NCBI RefSeq assembly: GCF_026991495.1
Contig: NZ_JALXBJ010000088.1
Location: 1 to 64,000, forward strand
Reading direction: 5' to 3'
DNA: 64,000 nucleotides
DNA from: Thermococcus sp.
Lineage (GTDB): Archaea; Methanobacteriota_B; Thermococci; Thermococcales; Thermococcaceae
Position numbers and translations under genes: made by a program. Below are positions 50,655 to 60,371 of this stretch, one piece after another. Within the stretch, counting starts at the first letter, position 1; each line of letters opens with the position of its first letter. A model generated the notes under the pieces. It ran no database searches and was not told the origin of the DNA. It worked only from the letters and a program-made list of their open reading frames with translations.

Positions 50655-51995
50655 TCACATGCCCCCGCTGACGGCCAACTCGATTATCTTCCTTATCTCC
50701 ACGAGGAACTCCATCGGTATGTCCTTGAGCATCGGCTCAAGGAAGCCCTTGACGATCAGCTGGGTTGCCTTCTCCTCGCTCAGGCCGCGGCTCATGAGGT
50801 AGAAGAGCTCCTCCTCGCGTATCTTGCCTATCGCTGCTTCGTGGCTCAGTTCGGCGTCGTCAACCCTGCTCACCAGCCCCGGATACGTCTCCATCCTCGA
50901 CTTATCGCTCAGGAGGAGTGCGTCGCAGCTTATGTGGCCCTTCGTCTTCGGCGCTTCAGCCGTTATGATGCCGCGTGTTATGACGGTGCTCTCGTCCATT
51001 ATCACCGCCTTGCTCGCGTTTATCCCGGCTGCGCCTTTACCCTGGAGGTACATCTCACCGCCGAGGTCGACGTACCAGTCCTTCTGGCCGAGGAGGATTC
51101 CGTTCAGCTCAACGTAGCCGTTTTCATCAACCCAGTACTTCGGGTTGGCGGTGTTGCTCTTCCCGGTCCCCAGCCCGACGGTGGTGTTTATGAAGCGCGC
51201 GTTCTTCCCTATTTTAGCCCTCGTCATAGGCCTCGTGTGGACGTATTCCGGCCAGTTCTGGAGGACGGTCAGCTGGCCCTTAGCGTTCTCGCCGAAGTAG
51301 GCCTCCGTCATGTCGAGGTGGAGCGAGTGTCTGACGAGTATCGGGGCTGTGCAGCCCTCTATCAGGTGAAACTCCGTGTTCGGCTCGGCGATTATGATTA
51401 TGTGCGGCGCCTGGGCCAAAGCGCTCTCCTGGATGAGGAAGAACAGGTGAAGGGGGAAGGGAACCTTCAACCCTTCTTTGACGTGGAGGAAGATTCCCCC
51501 GTTCCATACTGCGGTGTGGTATGCTGTAAGCTTGCTCTCGTCAACGCGGAAGAGCCGAAGGAAGTGCTCCTTCACGAGATCCGGGTACCTCCTGACGGCC
51601 TCTTCAGTCGGGAGGACGGTTAACCCCTTCTTCGCCCACTCCTGGAGGAACTGGTTGTAGATGACCCCCGTATCGGTCTGAACGGCTAAACCAGCGACGT
51701 ACTTCTGCTCGACCTCCTCTATACCAAGCCTGTCGAGGAGGGCCTTCAGTTCGGCCGGCAGGTCTTCGAGGCTCTCTATGTGCTCTGGAATGCCCTCCAC
51801 CTCGGGCTTGGCTATGAAGTGGAGAAGCTGCTCCTCGCTTATGACGGGGTCGTTGTGGGGTGCCCTCTCAAAGGCTTCAAGGGCCCTGTACCTTATCTTA
51901 GTCATCCACTCCGGCTCCCTGTTCCTCCTCGCGAGCTCTTCAATCTGGTTCTCGATCACCGCCTTGGCGTCGGCAAGGGTTATGGTCTCACTCAT
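50655..51995 (-). CDS. sufB: Fe-S cluster assembly scaffold SufB/SufD family
   Basis: EFHLIEGCTAPILVRHSLHLDMTEAYFGENA...DESTVITRGIITAEAPKTKGHISCDALLLSDKSRMETYPGL. Confidence 0.9.
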   Translation of the reverse strand: MSETITLADAKAVIENQIEELARRNREPEWMTKIRYRALEAFERAPHNDPVISEEQLLHFIAKPEVEGIPEHIESLEDLPAELKALLDRLGIEEVEQKYVAGLAVQTDTGVIYNQFLQEWAKKGLTVLPTEEAVRRYPDLVKEHFLRLFRVDESKLTAYHTAVWNGGIFLHVKEGLKVPFPLHLFFLIQESALAQAPHIIIIAEPNTEFHLIEGCTAPILVRHSLHLDMTEAYFGENAKGQLTVLQNWPEYVHTRPMTRAKIGKNARFINTTVGLGTGKSNTANPKYWVDENGYVELNGILLGQKDWYVDLGGEMYLQGKGAAGINASKAVIMDESTVITRGIITAEAPKTKGHISCDALLLSDKSRMETYPGLVSRVDDAELSHEAAIGKIREEELFYLMSRGLSEEKATQLIVKGFLEPMLKDIPMEFLVEIRKIIELAVSGGM

Positions 51996-52734
51996 CGCAA
52001 CCACACTCCTCGAATATGGCCTGGAATCCCCTCTCCTCTATTTCGTTCACGAACTCGCCGCCGCGCTCCATCACTATCCTGCCGTCCTTCATGACGTGAA
52101 CCCTGAACGTCCCCGGGTCGAGGTGCTCTAAGATCCTGCCGTAGTGCGTGATGAGGAGCACGGCGGTTCCCGCCCTGTTCAGCTCCTCTATCTTCCTGCT
52201 TATGATGCTGAGCGAGTCAACGTCGACGCCGCTGTCCGGCTCGTCGAGTATGAGGAGCTTCGGTTCTATGAGAAGGGCCTGGAGAAGTTCAAGCCTCTTC
52301 CTCTCTCCACCGGAGAAGCCGACGTTGACGTAGCGGTGAAGGTCATCCTCCTTGAACCACAGCTCCCCCGCCTTCTTAACGATGGCATCGTAAGCCTCCG
52401 CCGGGTCGATTCCCTTAAGCTCGACGAGAACCTGCTGGAGGAACTCGATTATCTTCACCCCCTCCACCTCGGGCGGAACCTGAAAAGCTAAGAGGATGCC
52501 CTTCCTTGCCCTCTCATCCGGCCCGAGGTTCAGTATGCTCTCGCCATCGAAGAGCAGCGTGCCTTTTGTGACCTTATAGCGCGGGTGGCCTGCCAAGGTG
52601 AGGGCCAGCGTCGACTTCCCCGAGCCGTTGGGACCCATGACGACGTGGAACTCCCCCTGCCCCACGGAGAGGTCAACACCCCTCAGGATCTCCTTGTCAT
52701 CAACCGAAACGTGAAGGTTCTCAACTTTGAGCAT
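51988..52734 (-). CDS. sufC: Fe-S cluster assembly ATPase SufC
   Basis: MLKVENLHVSVDDKEILRGVDLSVGQGEFHVVMGPNGSGKSTLALTLAGHPRYKVTKG; GFSGGERKRLELLQALLIEPKLLILDEPDSGVD. Confidence 0.95.
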   Translation of the reverse strand: MLKVENLHVSVDDKEILRGVDLSVGQGEFHVVMGPNGSGKSTLALTLAGHPRYKVTKGTLLFDGESILNLGPDERARKGILLAFQVPPEVEGVKIIEFLQQVLVELKGIDPAEAYDAIVKKAGELWFKEDDLHRYVNVGFSGGERKRLELLQALLIEPKLLILDEPDSGVDVDSLSIISRKIEELNRAGTAVLLITHYGRILEHLDPGTFRVHVMKDGRIVMERGGEFVNEIEERGFQAIFEECGCDE

Positions 52735-52808
52735 TAGCTCACCTCCGTGGGCAACGTTAATGGGACATCTTTTAAGCATTACGGGACATAAATGTGTAAA
52801 GGAAAAAG

Positions 52809-53696
52809 TCAGAATTCGAGGAGGCCGGTTCTAACGTCCACGGTCTCGGGGGTGCGGTATACGAAGGCCCCCTCCTCCTTGTGCACGTGCTTCCTCATGG
52901 GGCCAGGGGGGACTCCATTGGCCTCATAGATGGCAGCCTGAACGTCGGGGTCGTGGTAGAGTATCAGGCTCGGCCCTCCGAGTTTCATCACGCTGTCGAG
53001 GGCGTATTGGGTCGCTAAAACGGTCACCCTCGCCCTCATCGGCTTCGTCAGGAGGGGAAGCGCTGCGCTGGCGGTGTCGGTGTACGAGAGAACCCCTGCG
53101 TCGCTTACCCCCACCATGGTCTCCCTCCTCTTCTCAACGGCCGCGGCAACTATCAGGAAGGCGTTGCTGGCGGTTGTTATGCTGTAAACCTTCCCGAGGT
53201 TCAGGGTGAAGCTGCCGCCTAACTTAGGGGGATCGCCGGAGTAGAGCGCCTCGTCCAGCTCCGTGTACGTTTCAGCAATGACCTCCGAGTACTTCTCCTT
53301 TCTTCTCAGGGCGTCCTCAACGCTCTCAATCCGATCCCTTAAGATGTCCGCGTAGAGCTTCTCCGTCAGGAACCTGTCGAGGCCGTAGATGGTCTCGATC
53401 ACCGTCGCGGCGGTGTAGGGGTCGAAGTAGCCTTTGAGGGCCATCTTTATCGGGTCGAGGCCGGCCTCCTTCCCGTCCTCTACGGTTATAACCTCTCCAA
53501 CCCTCAGCTTCCCGGTTGTGTCAAACACAACCCTCTCGTAGCCTATCTCGCCGTACTTCCCGGATATGTACTCCATGAACTTTACCGGCCACTCGTCCAT
53601 CCCGAAGACCTTCAGGGTTCTCCCGTGGTAGACAGGGTCGTAGAGGATCTCCTCCTCATTCTTCAAAATCCCGACGGCTATTCTGCTGTACTTCAT
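52809..53696 (-). CDS. Archaeal conserved hypothetical protein
   Basis: 295-aa ORF with normal codon usage and upstream spacing; no family recognised. Confidence 0.6.
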   Translation of the reverse strand: MKYSRIAVGILKNEEEILYDPVYHGRTLKVFGMDEWPVKFMEYISGKYGEIGYERVVFDTTGKLRVGEVITVEDGKEAGLDPIKMALKGYFDPYTAATVIETIYGLDRFLTEKLYADILRDRIESVEDALRRKEKYSEVIAETYTELDEALYSGDPPKLGGSFTLNLGKVYSITTASNAFLIVAAAVEKRRETMVGVSDAGVLSYTDTASAALPLLTKPMRARVTVLATQYALDSVMKLGGPSLILYHDPDVQAAIYEANGVPPGPMRKHVHKEEGAFVYRTPETVDVRTGLLEF

Positions 53697-53739
53697 CCAA
53701 CCACCACGGGAGTTTGGGAGGGAAGGTATAAAGGCCTTT

Positions 53740-54891
53740 CTAAACGACCTTCACCATCTTCTCCATCCAGGGGCTGACGCGGACGCGGATGTAGCCCCTG
53801 AGCTTCCCATCCACCTCCTTATCCCCGGTATAAACCCTTATGAGGCCTTTCTCGACCTTGGAGGGAGCCGCCACGACGACGATGTTCTCCTTTGGAATCC
53901 TCCTCAGGACTTCCGCGGAGAACTGCTGGTTGCCCCTGCCGAAGAGGAAGTTCAGGCCGCCGATGATGGTGACCACTATCTTTGGGTTCCTGTCAACAAA
54001 GCGGAGGAGATCCTTTTCCGCCGCGTCCTTGACGAGGAGTCTCGCCTTTCCATTTTCGACCTCCACAACGTCCACGCCCAATAGAGTTCCGGCTATGCCG
54101 AGACGGTCCTTTATCCGCTTTACGGTAGAACCGGCGCCGAGGAAGTACACGCCATCCTCCTCGAGTATTTCCTCCGCAACGGCATCCGCTATGGCCTCAA
54201 GGGTCTCGCCCTCGTCCACCCTCTGGGCCTCTTTTGCACCCTGGACGAGGAGCTCGACCACGGGGGTGATGGCCCTGCCGTAGTGCTTCGGCCTTATCTC
54301 GTCCCGCCTGAAGGCAGCCTCATCGAGGTCCATCACGTCCCTCTCCTCAAGCCTTGCCCTTCCGCGGGCGAACTCAACGAGGAGCAAAGCGGCACTCTCA
54401 GGGGACGCGGCGAACACTCCGGAGAACATTTTAACCCCTGTGGGAACGCCGAGGATTGGAACGCGCCCGTCAACAACTGAATAAACGTCCCTGGCCGTCC
54501 CATCCCCCCCGGCGAAGACCAATACGTCAACTTCTTCCGCCATTTTGCCCGCGAGTTTCTTTGTGTCCTCCGATGTCGTGTCGGGTATTCTAAGGTCCTC
54601 CACCTCGCGGTAGCTGATCTTTCTATGCCGGATGACCTCAAAGGGAAAACCGAACTCCCGCAGGTAGTCCTCCCCCAATGGCCCCGGACCGGTGAGGAAC
54701 CGCATTTTCTCTGATTCTTCAAAGTGGCTCAGCTCGTTCAGGAAGAGGCGCGCCACGTCGGGGGCAACGGGCCTTGCACCCCTCTTTATGGCCTCCTCCA
54801 CGACGCCGTCCGTCCCCTTGAGGGCCACCCTGCCGCCCATACCAGCTATGGGATTGACTATAAACCCCACTCTCACCTTTCCCTCTGCCAT
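53740..54891 (-). CDS. ATP-NAD kinase family protein (COG3199-like)
   Basis: VGFIVNPIAGMGGRVALKGTDG...VLVFAGGDGTARDVYSVV...ILGVPTGVKMFSGVFA. Confidence 0.9.
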   Translation of the reverse strand: MAEGKVRVGFIVNPIAGMGGRVALKGTDGVVEEAIKRGARPVAPDVARLFLNELSHFEESEKMRFLTGPGPLGEDYLREFGFPFEVIRHRKISYREVEDLRIPDTTSEDTKKLAGKMAEEVDVLVFAGGDGTARDVYSVVDGRVPILGVPTGVKMFSGVFAASPESAALLLVEFARGRARLEERDVMDLDEAAFRRDEIRPKHYGRAITPVVELLVQGAKEAQRVDEGETLEAIADAVAEEILEEDGVYFLGAGSTVKRIKDRLGIAGTLLGVDVVEVENGKARLLVKDAAEKDLLRFVDRNPKIVVTIIGGLNFLFGRGNQQFSAEVLRRIPKENIVVVAAPSKVEKGLIRVYTGDKEVDGKLRGYIRVRVSPWMEKMVKVV

Positions 54892-54965
54892 CTTTATCCC
54901 AAAAAAGAGTGAAACTGACCGGGCTTAAACCTTCCCCTCACCCATGTACTTCCTGGCGAAAACCA

Positions 54966-55511
54966 TCACACAACGCCCTCGCCGTCCCTAAAACGCTCGT
55001 AGATCAGGACATCGACGAACCCCTCCCCCGGAACGTACTGATGCCTCCTCAACCTCCCGGCCCTCCTGAAGCCGTTGCTCTCAAGGATCGCTATGGAAGG
55101 CCTGTTGGGTTCGTAAACGCGGGCGAAGAGCTTTCGAAGATTGAGCCATGTGAAGGCGTAATCCACAGCTAAGGAAACGGCCTCGGTCCCGTAGCCCCTG
55201 TTCCAGTACTCAGGGCCTATGAAGTAGCCTATCTCCGCCGTCCCGCTGGTGGGCTCGATGTCGTGCAGCCCGACGACACCGACCAGCCTCTTCTGCTCCC
55301 TCGTGACGACCGCGAAGACCCTGTGCCTCTCCCTCTCCCTCCTTATTCTCTCGTACCACTCGACCTCGTCCTCGTAGAACAGCACGTCATACGGGCGGCT
55401 GAGATATGCCCTCACCCTCCTGTCGTTGTACCACCGCCACACCACCGGCAGGTCGTCCCTAAGCAGAACCGCCAGGGAGACCCTCTGCCCCTCCATAACC
55501 GCAGGTCTCAT
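54966..55511 (-). CDS. GNAT-family N-acetyltransferase
   Basis: GTAEIGYFIGPEYWNRGYGTEAVSLAVDYAFTWLNLRKLFARVYEPNRPSIAILESNGF. Confidence 0.92.
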   Translation of the reverse strand: MRPAVMEGQRVSLAVLLRDDLPVVWRWYNDRRVRAYLSRPYDVLFYEDEVEWYERIRRERERHRVFAVVTREQKRLVGVVGLHDIEPTSGTAEIGYFIGPEYWNRGYGTEAVSLAVDYAFTWLNLRKLFARVYEPNRPSIAILESNGFRRAGRLRRHQYVPGEGFVDVLIYERFRDGEGVV

Positions 55512-55556
55512 CCCACCACCGTAACTTTAAAAGCCCGTTTCCCTATTTAAACATTG

Positions 55557-56531
55557 ATGGAACGGGAAAAACTCGTGAAGGCCGTCGAGAGGATCTTCCG
55601 TACGGCGGGCTTTAAGACGAGCCGCGTGGAGCTCAGGGGCGGCTGCTTCGATATCGCCGCGAGCTCAAGCCTATTCCTCCTTTTCGTCAAGGTCGTGACC
55701 AACGTAGACACGGTGGGTGAGGAGCAGGCGGAAGACCTGAAGAGGCTCGCAAAGCTCTTCAACGCCACACCGATGATAGTCGGCCTGAAGACGAAGAACG
55801 CGGAGCTGGAGGAGGGCGTCGTCTACGAGCGCTTCGGGGTTTACACACTGAGTCCGAGGACGCTCTCCAGGGTTCTCCTCGAAGGGGAGCTCCCCGCGAT
55901 ATTCGCCGAGAGGGGCGGGCTCTACGTCCGCGTGAACGGCGAGCTCCTGAAGAGCCTCAGGGAGAAGCACGGCTATTCAGTGAACGAGCTCGCGGGCCTG
56001 CTCGGCGTCTCAAGGAAGAGCCTCCTCAACTACGAAAGGGGCGAGCAGGCGGTATCGCTCGACGTAGCGATAAGGATGGAGGAGCTCTTCGACGAACCTG
56101 TGGCCGAGCCCATAAACGTCCTCAGGGCGGAGGTCGAGGCTGACCTGAGCTCAAAGCCCGAGAATCCCCTTGAAAAGGAGGTCTTCACGAGGCTTGAGAA
56201 CCTCGGCCTCGGCGTCGTCAAGGTTAAGCGGGCGCCCTTCAACGCCCTCTCAAAGGAGAACCACCTCACCATACTGACGGGTATAGACGAGAGGAAAACG
56301 CGCTCAACGGTTAAGAGAGCCGAGATGGTGGCCGAGGTCGGGAGGATAGTCAACTCCGACGGGATGTTCATACTCAAGAAGACGAGGACCGAAATTGTCG
56401 GCGAGGTTCCGCTGATTCCCAAGGAGAGCTTGGACGAGATAAGGGACGTTGACGAGCTCATTAACCTCATCAGCGAGCTCAAAAAGAGGCTGAGGGAGAT
56501 GGGAGGGCTCACCTCCTCCGGTAGAGGGTGA
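55557..56531 (+). CDS. Archaeal HTH (XRE-like) transcriptional regulator, COG1395-like
   Basis: LREKHGYSVNELAGLLGVSRKSLLNYERGEQAVSLDVAIRMEELF in a 325-aa archaeal regulator. Confidence 0.85.
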   Translation: MEREKLVKAVERIFRTAGFKTSRVELRGGCFDIAASSSLFLLFVKVVTNVDTVGEEQAEDLKRLAKLFNATPMIVGLKTKNAELEEGVVYERFGVYTLSPRTLSRVLLEGELPAIFAERGGLYVRVNGELLKSLREKHGYSVNELAGLLGVSRKSLLNYERGEQAVSLDVAIRMEELFDEPVAEPINVLRAEVEADLSSKPENPLEKEVFTRLENLGLGVVKVKRAPFNALSKENHLTILTGIDERKTRSTVKRAEMVAEVGRIVNSDGMFILKKTRTEIVGEVPLIPKESLDEIRDVDELINLISELKKRLREMGGLTSSGRG

Positions 56532-58914
56532 GGGCCGCGAGGATGGCCAGGCCGACAATCCAGAGACCTCCGAAGAAGGGCACCGCAACGCTGTTCTGAT
56601 AGGTCGGCGTGCCCCCGTCAACGGCGCTCTCAGCCCAGTTTGAGGGGTCGTTTGAGTCCCCTGCAGGGTCCTTTCTCTCGATGCTCTTTCCGTCTCCGCT
56701 TCCTCCCCAGGACGGGCTGTACGTTACAGAGTCCACCACCGCGCCGCCGGCGCTCTTAAGGCTCACGCTCCCCCCGCCGTCGTCCAGGATAAAGGATGCG
56801 TTCCCGTATACCGCGGAGCCGTCAAAGCGCGGCTCGGTGGAGTACCTGCCGATGAGCCAGTCCGAGTCCTTGGCAACGACGAGAAAGCCCTTTGCTGGGA
56901 TCACGGTTCCAGTGGGGAATGTGTAGCCCCCGCTCCCGCTCCCCAGCCACCAGCCGCTGACGTCAACCTCAAAGTCGTTGGGGTTGTAGAGCTCGACCCA
57001 CTCACCGTAGCCGTCGTCCCCCTGGGAAGGCCAGTACATTATCTCGTTTATGACGACCCGCGGAGGGTTCTTAGGCTGGACTGAGATCTGGCGGGAGATC
57101 GTCACGGAGCCCCCATCATTAGTGTGAACAGTTACCTCAATAACCCCCAGCCCGGGAGTCGTCGCGGTGACGTTCCAGGAGAAGGTGTGGTTGACACCGA
57201 GCCCGTAGAGCAGGTGGTCCGTTGCGGGGTCGAGGTAGGCGAGGGACTCCTCCGGCGGGTTGTCAGTGGAGAGCTCCCCAGGGAGGGATAGGGTCACCGT
57301 TACGTTGTGGATGACGGGGTCGCCCGTGTTTGAGACAGTTACGTTTACCTCGAACCTTGAGCCCTCGGTAACAACCTGTGGCACACTGATCGAGTAGGAG
57401 AACCTCGGGGAGACGTCCACGAGCGTCCAGGCAACGGGGGTGGCCTTGACTTCCGAGCGGTTGAGACCGTCCCAGAGCCTGTAAACGGTGAGGTTGTAGG
57501 TGCCAGCTCCAATGCTCCCGAGAACCCTAACCCTCACAGGCACCGTCGTCGTTGAGCCAGCGGGTACGGCTGCATCGCTGAAGCCCCAGCCGTAGGCCTT
57601 AACTTTCCCGCCTGCGCCGACGGGAAGCAGCAGTGCCGCGAGGGCCGTTCCCTCTGACTCATCACCAGGGTTGCTCACCCTGACGTCCACCTCCCCTGTT
57701 CCAGCAGGAGAGAACCCGGAGTGGGAGCCTATGGAGTACCCCATGCCGTCGTCTCCCTCGGTTACCCTCAGACCCCTTGGAACCGCTAAACTCAGGTTCA
57801 CCGTCTCCCAGATACTGGTCCAGACGTCTGAGGTGCCCTCGTAGCCGAGGGCCCAGAAGCCGCCGCCCGCCAGGCCCGCCCTGTTGGCGTAGTCGAACTT
57901 TATCCCTATGGACTGATCATCGTCGTACCAGCACTGGTGCCAGTGACCGTCGGAGCCCTTGTAATAGTAGTAGGGGCTGTGTGAGCTGCCGTCCCAGTGC
58001 CTGCCGTACTTCTGGGCGTTTGGAACCGCGTACTTGACCAGGACGGCGCTCCCCAAACCGAGGGTTGAGGCCCCGGGGGAGGCCGAAGACGCGGGCCAGT
58101 CGTAGCCGTAGAGCGGTGCACCGAGCACTATCTTTTCCCTCGGGTAGTACTTCAGGAGAATGCCGATGGAGTCGAGGACGTCGAACTGGTTCGGGTCGTC
58201 GAAGGGGGCGACGGCGCCAGTATTGGGCGCCCCGGCCCAGTGATAGTCGTAGCCCATGAGGAAGACGTAGTCGAGGTACCTCGCCAGGCGGGAGTTCCTG
58301 AAAACGTCCTCCACGCTCCCCGTAACCGCCACGGCGACCTCGTACATTGGGTTCACCTTCTTGAGCTCATCATGAAGGTAGTTGAAGAACCACTCGACAT
58401 AGTATGAGTTGGACTTTCCGGTCAGGGAGTTCGTGCTCCTTATGAACTCGAAGTCTATAACCGCGCCGTCGGCCCCGTACTCCTCAACGGCCGAGACTAT
58501 GTTCCTCACGAGGGCAACCTTGTGGTAGGCCAAAACGCGGTCCTGGGTGTCGTGGTCAAAGCAGGTGAACGTCAGCAGAACCCTGGCCCCGTGGGAGTGG
58601 GCCTCGTTCCTGACCGAGTAGTAATAGTCCCCTATGTGGCTCGTGTCTATGCTCCCATCTGAACTCACGGGGATGTCGAAGAAAGCAACGTGCGTCACTT
58701 CCCTCCAGTCAGGCGCGTAAGAGCTCGAAGTCCAGTAGGGCCAGAATCCGTAGAGAACCCTCGAAAGCTCCGCCGGCACCGTTACGTAAGTAATTCCCCC
58801 TGTCCCTTTAGCTTCCACCATGTTACCCCCAAAGCCGGGATACAGGCTGATTATCAGCACCGCAAGGATAAAAGCGTTAGCAAAGGTCCACTCCTTTATC
58901 AGCAAGCCGACCAC
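56509..58914 (-). CDS. Secreted glycoside hydrolase family 18-like protein with CARDB-like and lamin-tail domains and a C-terminal membrane anchor
   Basis: GH18-type DGAVIDFEF; VFLMGYDYHWAG; RVVINEIMYWPSQGDDGYGEWVELYNPNDFEVDVSGWWL; C-terminal FFGGLWIVGLAILAALTLYRRR. Confidence 0.88.
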   Translation of the reverse strand: MVGLLIKEWTFANAFILAVLIISLYPGFGGNMVEAKGTGGITYVTVPAELSRVLYGFWPYWTSSSYAPDWREVTHVAFFDIPVSSDGSIDTSHIGDYYYSVRNEAHSHGARVLLTFTCFDHDTQDRVLAYHKVALVRNIVSAVEEYGADGAVIDFEFIRSTNSLTGKSNSYYVEWFFNYLHDELKKVNPMYEVAVAVTGSVEDVFRNSRLARYLDYVFLMGYDYHWAGAPNTGAVAPFDDPNQFDVLDSIGILLKYYPREKIVLGAPLYGYDWPASSASPGASTLGLGSAVLVKYAVPNAQKYGRHWDGSSHSPYYYYKGSDGHWHQCWYDDDQSIGIKFDYANRAGLAGGGFWALGYEGTSDVWTSIWETVNLSLAVPRGLRVTEGDDGMGYSIGSHSGFSPAGTGEVDVRVSNPGDESEGTALAALLLPVGAGGKVKAYGWGFSDAAVPAGSTTTVPVRVRVLGSIGAGTYNLTVYRLWDGLNRSEVKATPVAWTLVDVSPRFSYSISVPQVVTEGSRFEVNVTVSNTGDPVIHNVTVTLSLPGELSTDNPPEESLAYLDPATDHLLYGLGVNHTFSWNVTATTPGLGVIEVTVHTNDGGSVTISRQISVQPKNPPRVVINEIMYWPSQGDDGYGEWVELYNPNDFEVDVSGWWLGSGSGGYTFPTGTVIPAKGFLVVAKDSDWLIGRYSTEPRFDGSAVYGNASFILDDGGGSVSLKSAGGAVVDSVTYSPSWGGSGDGKSIERKDPAGDSNDPSNWAESAVDGGTPTYQNSVAVPFFGGLWIVGLAILAALTLYRRR

Positions 58915-59049
58915 CCGTCTTTCCTTTTTTGAAAGCTCGTGGGCGGGCTTATAAGCATTTCCCCTGTGGGACGGCCGGTTTGGGACTGTTTTGGCGCCAT
59001 CTGAGGCAAGGTTTGAAACCTAAAAGGGGGAAGCAAAGCGGGACCGGCC

Positions 59050-60291
59050 TCACCCAAAGAGCACCCTCCTCCAGCTCCCCCTTATTGCCTCCACGTACCT
59101 CTCGGGGGATGCGATGAGAACGGCCCAGCGGGGGGTCTGACGCCTCTTTAGGGCGTTCGCCAGGGGGGTGACCTTCGTCAGCGGCTCCAGCCGGCCGTCC
59201 TCCATGAGGACATTTATCTCGGTCGCCTTAAGCCGGGGCTCGCTGAGCATCAGGTCGGCTATGCTGAAATCGAGGATCACCTCACCCTCCCGCGCCCCAA
59301 CGGCGTCCGCCAGGGCGCGTTCTATCTCCTGCCTTCTCTTCACGTTTCTGTACGCCGTCAGGAGCTCCCTCTTCTCGTCCGGGCTGAGTTCATCGGCGCC
59401 TGCCAAAACAGCGGCCTTGTAAAGCTCCCTGTACTTTATCCGCCTAACCATCTCAGCGGGAAGCCCCTCGAGGTCTTCGAGCTCAACGAGCACCCTGCAG
59501 TCTATCATCTTCCAGAAGTCCCAGAGGTGCCCCTCCTCCATGGCGAACTCCAGCGCCCTCGTGAGCATGCCCTCGGCTATCTTCACCGTGTGGTGGAAGT
59601 AAACGCGGGAGTACATGAGCGATCTGGCCACCATCATGCCCTCGACGGCCTCTATGCCCTTCTCCTCGACCACGAGCTCACCGTTGTGGATCGTCAGAAC
59701 CTTCAGGAGCCTCTCAAGGTCGATTATGCCGTGGGCAACGCCGGTGTAGTGGGCGTCCCTCCTCAGGTAGTCGAGCTGATCAACGTCAACGTCCCCGTGG
59801 AGGGCCTGACCGAGGTAGGGCTCCCCGCTCTTCCCGAGTATGAGGTCCGCAACTTCCCGGGGTTCTATGCCGTACCCCTCCAGGATCTCCGGAATCCTGC
59901 CCCCACCGTTTCCGTCTGTTATGTCCGTCTTTCCAAGTACTATCTCCTGGCCGAGCCTCATGTGATCGTGTTCCGCCGTGTAATGCTTGTAGATGGTCTC
60001 GAAGGTATGGCTGAAGGGGCCGTGCCCTATGTCGTGCAGGAGGGCGCCCACCTCCAGGACAACCCCCTCGTCGCCGAGTTCTAGCTCTGAGGCAAGCCTT
60101 TTGGCGGTCTGCCACGCCCCGAGGGAGTGCTCAAAGCGAGTGTGATTTGCACCCGGGTAGACGAGGTAGGCGAGGCCGAGCTGCCTTATGTTCCTGAGCC
60201 TCTGGAACTCGGGCGTCTTAACGAGGTCGAGGATGACGCCGTCTATCTTCATGCTCCCGTGGATCGTGTCGTGTATCACCTTTCCGCTCAT
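59050..60291 (-). CDS. HD-domain (COG1078/dGTPase-like) phosphohydrolase
   Basis: IHDTIHGSMKI...QRLRNIRQLGLAYLVYPGANHTRFEHSLGAWQTAKRLA...VGALLHDIGHGPFSHTFE. Confidence 0.93.
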   Translation of the reverse strand: MSGKVIHDTIHGSMKIDGVILDLVKTPEFQRLRNIRQLGLAYLVYPGANHTRFEHSLGAWQTAKRLASELELGDEGVVLEVGALLHDIGHGPFSHTFETIYKHYTAEHDHMRLGQEIVLGKTDITDGNGGGRIPEILEGYGIEPREVADLILGKSGEPYLGQALHGDVDVDQLDYLRRDAHYTGVAHGIIDLERLLKVLTIHNGELVVEEKGIEAVEGMMVARSLMYSRVYFHHTVKIAEGMLTRALEFAMEEGHLWDFWKMIDCRVLVELEDLEGLPAEMVRRIKYRELYKAAVLAGADELSPDEKRELLTAYRNVKRRQEIERALADAVGAREGEVILDFSIADLMLSEPRLKATEINVLMEDGRLEPLTKVTPLANALKRRQTPRWAVLIASPERYVEAIRGSWRRVLFG

Positions 60292-60371
60292 GGTACCACC
60301 GAAAAACCTTCGTCAAAGGCCATATAAAGCTTCCCCACAGCCCGACGAAAAAACGGGGAAAAATTGGATAA

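Noticed and set aside
50616-51623. 335-aa plus-strand ORF
   Set aside because: Antisense to sufB; no domain signature.
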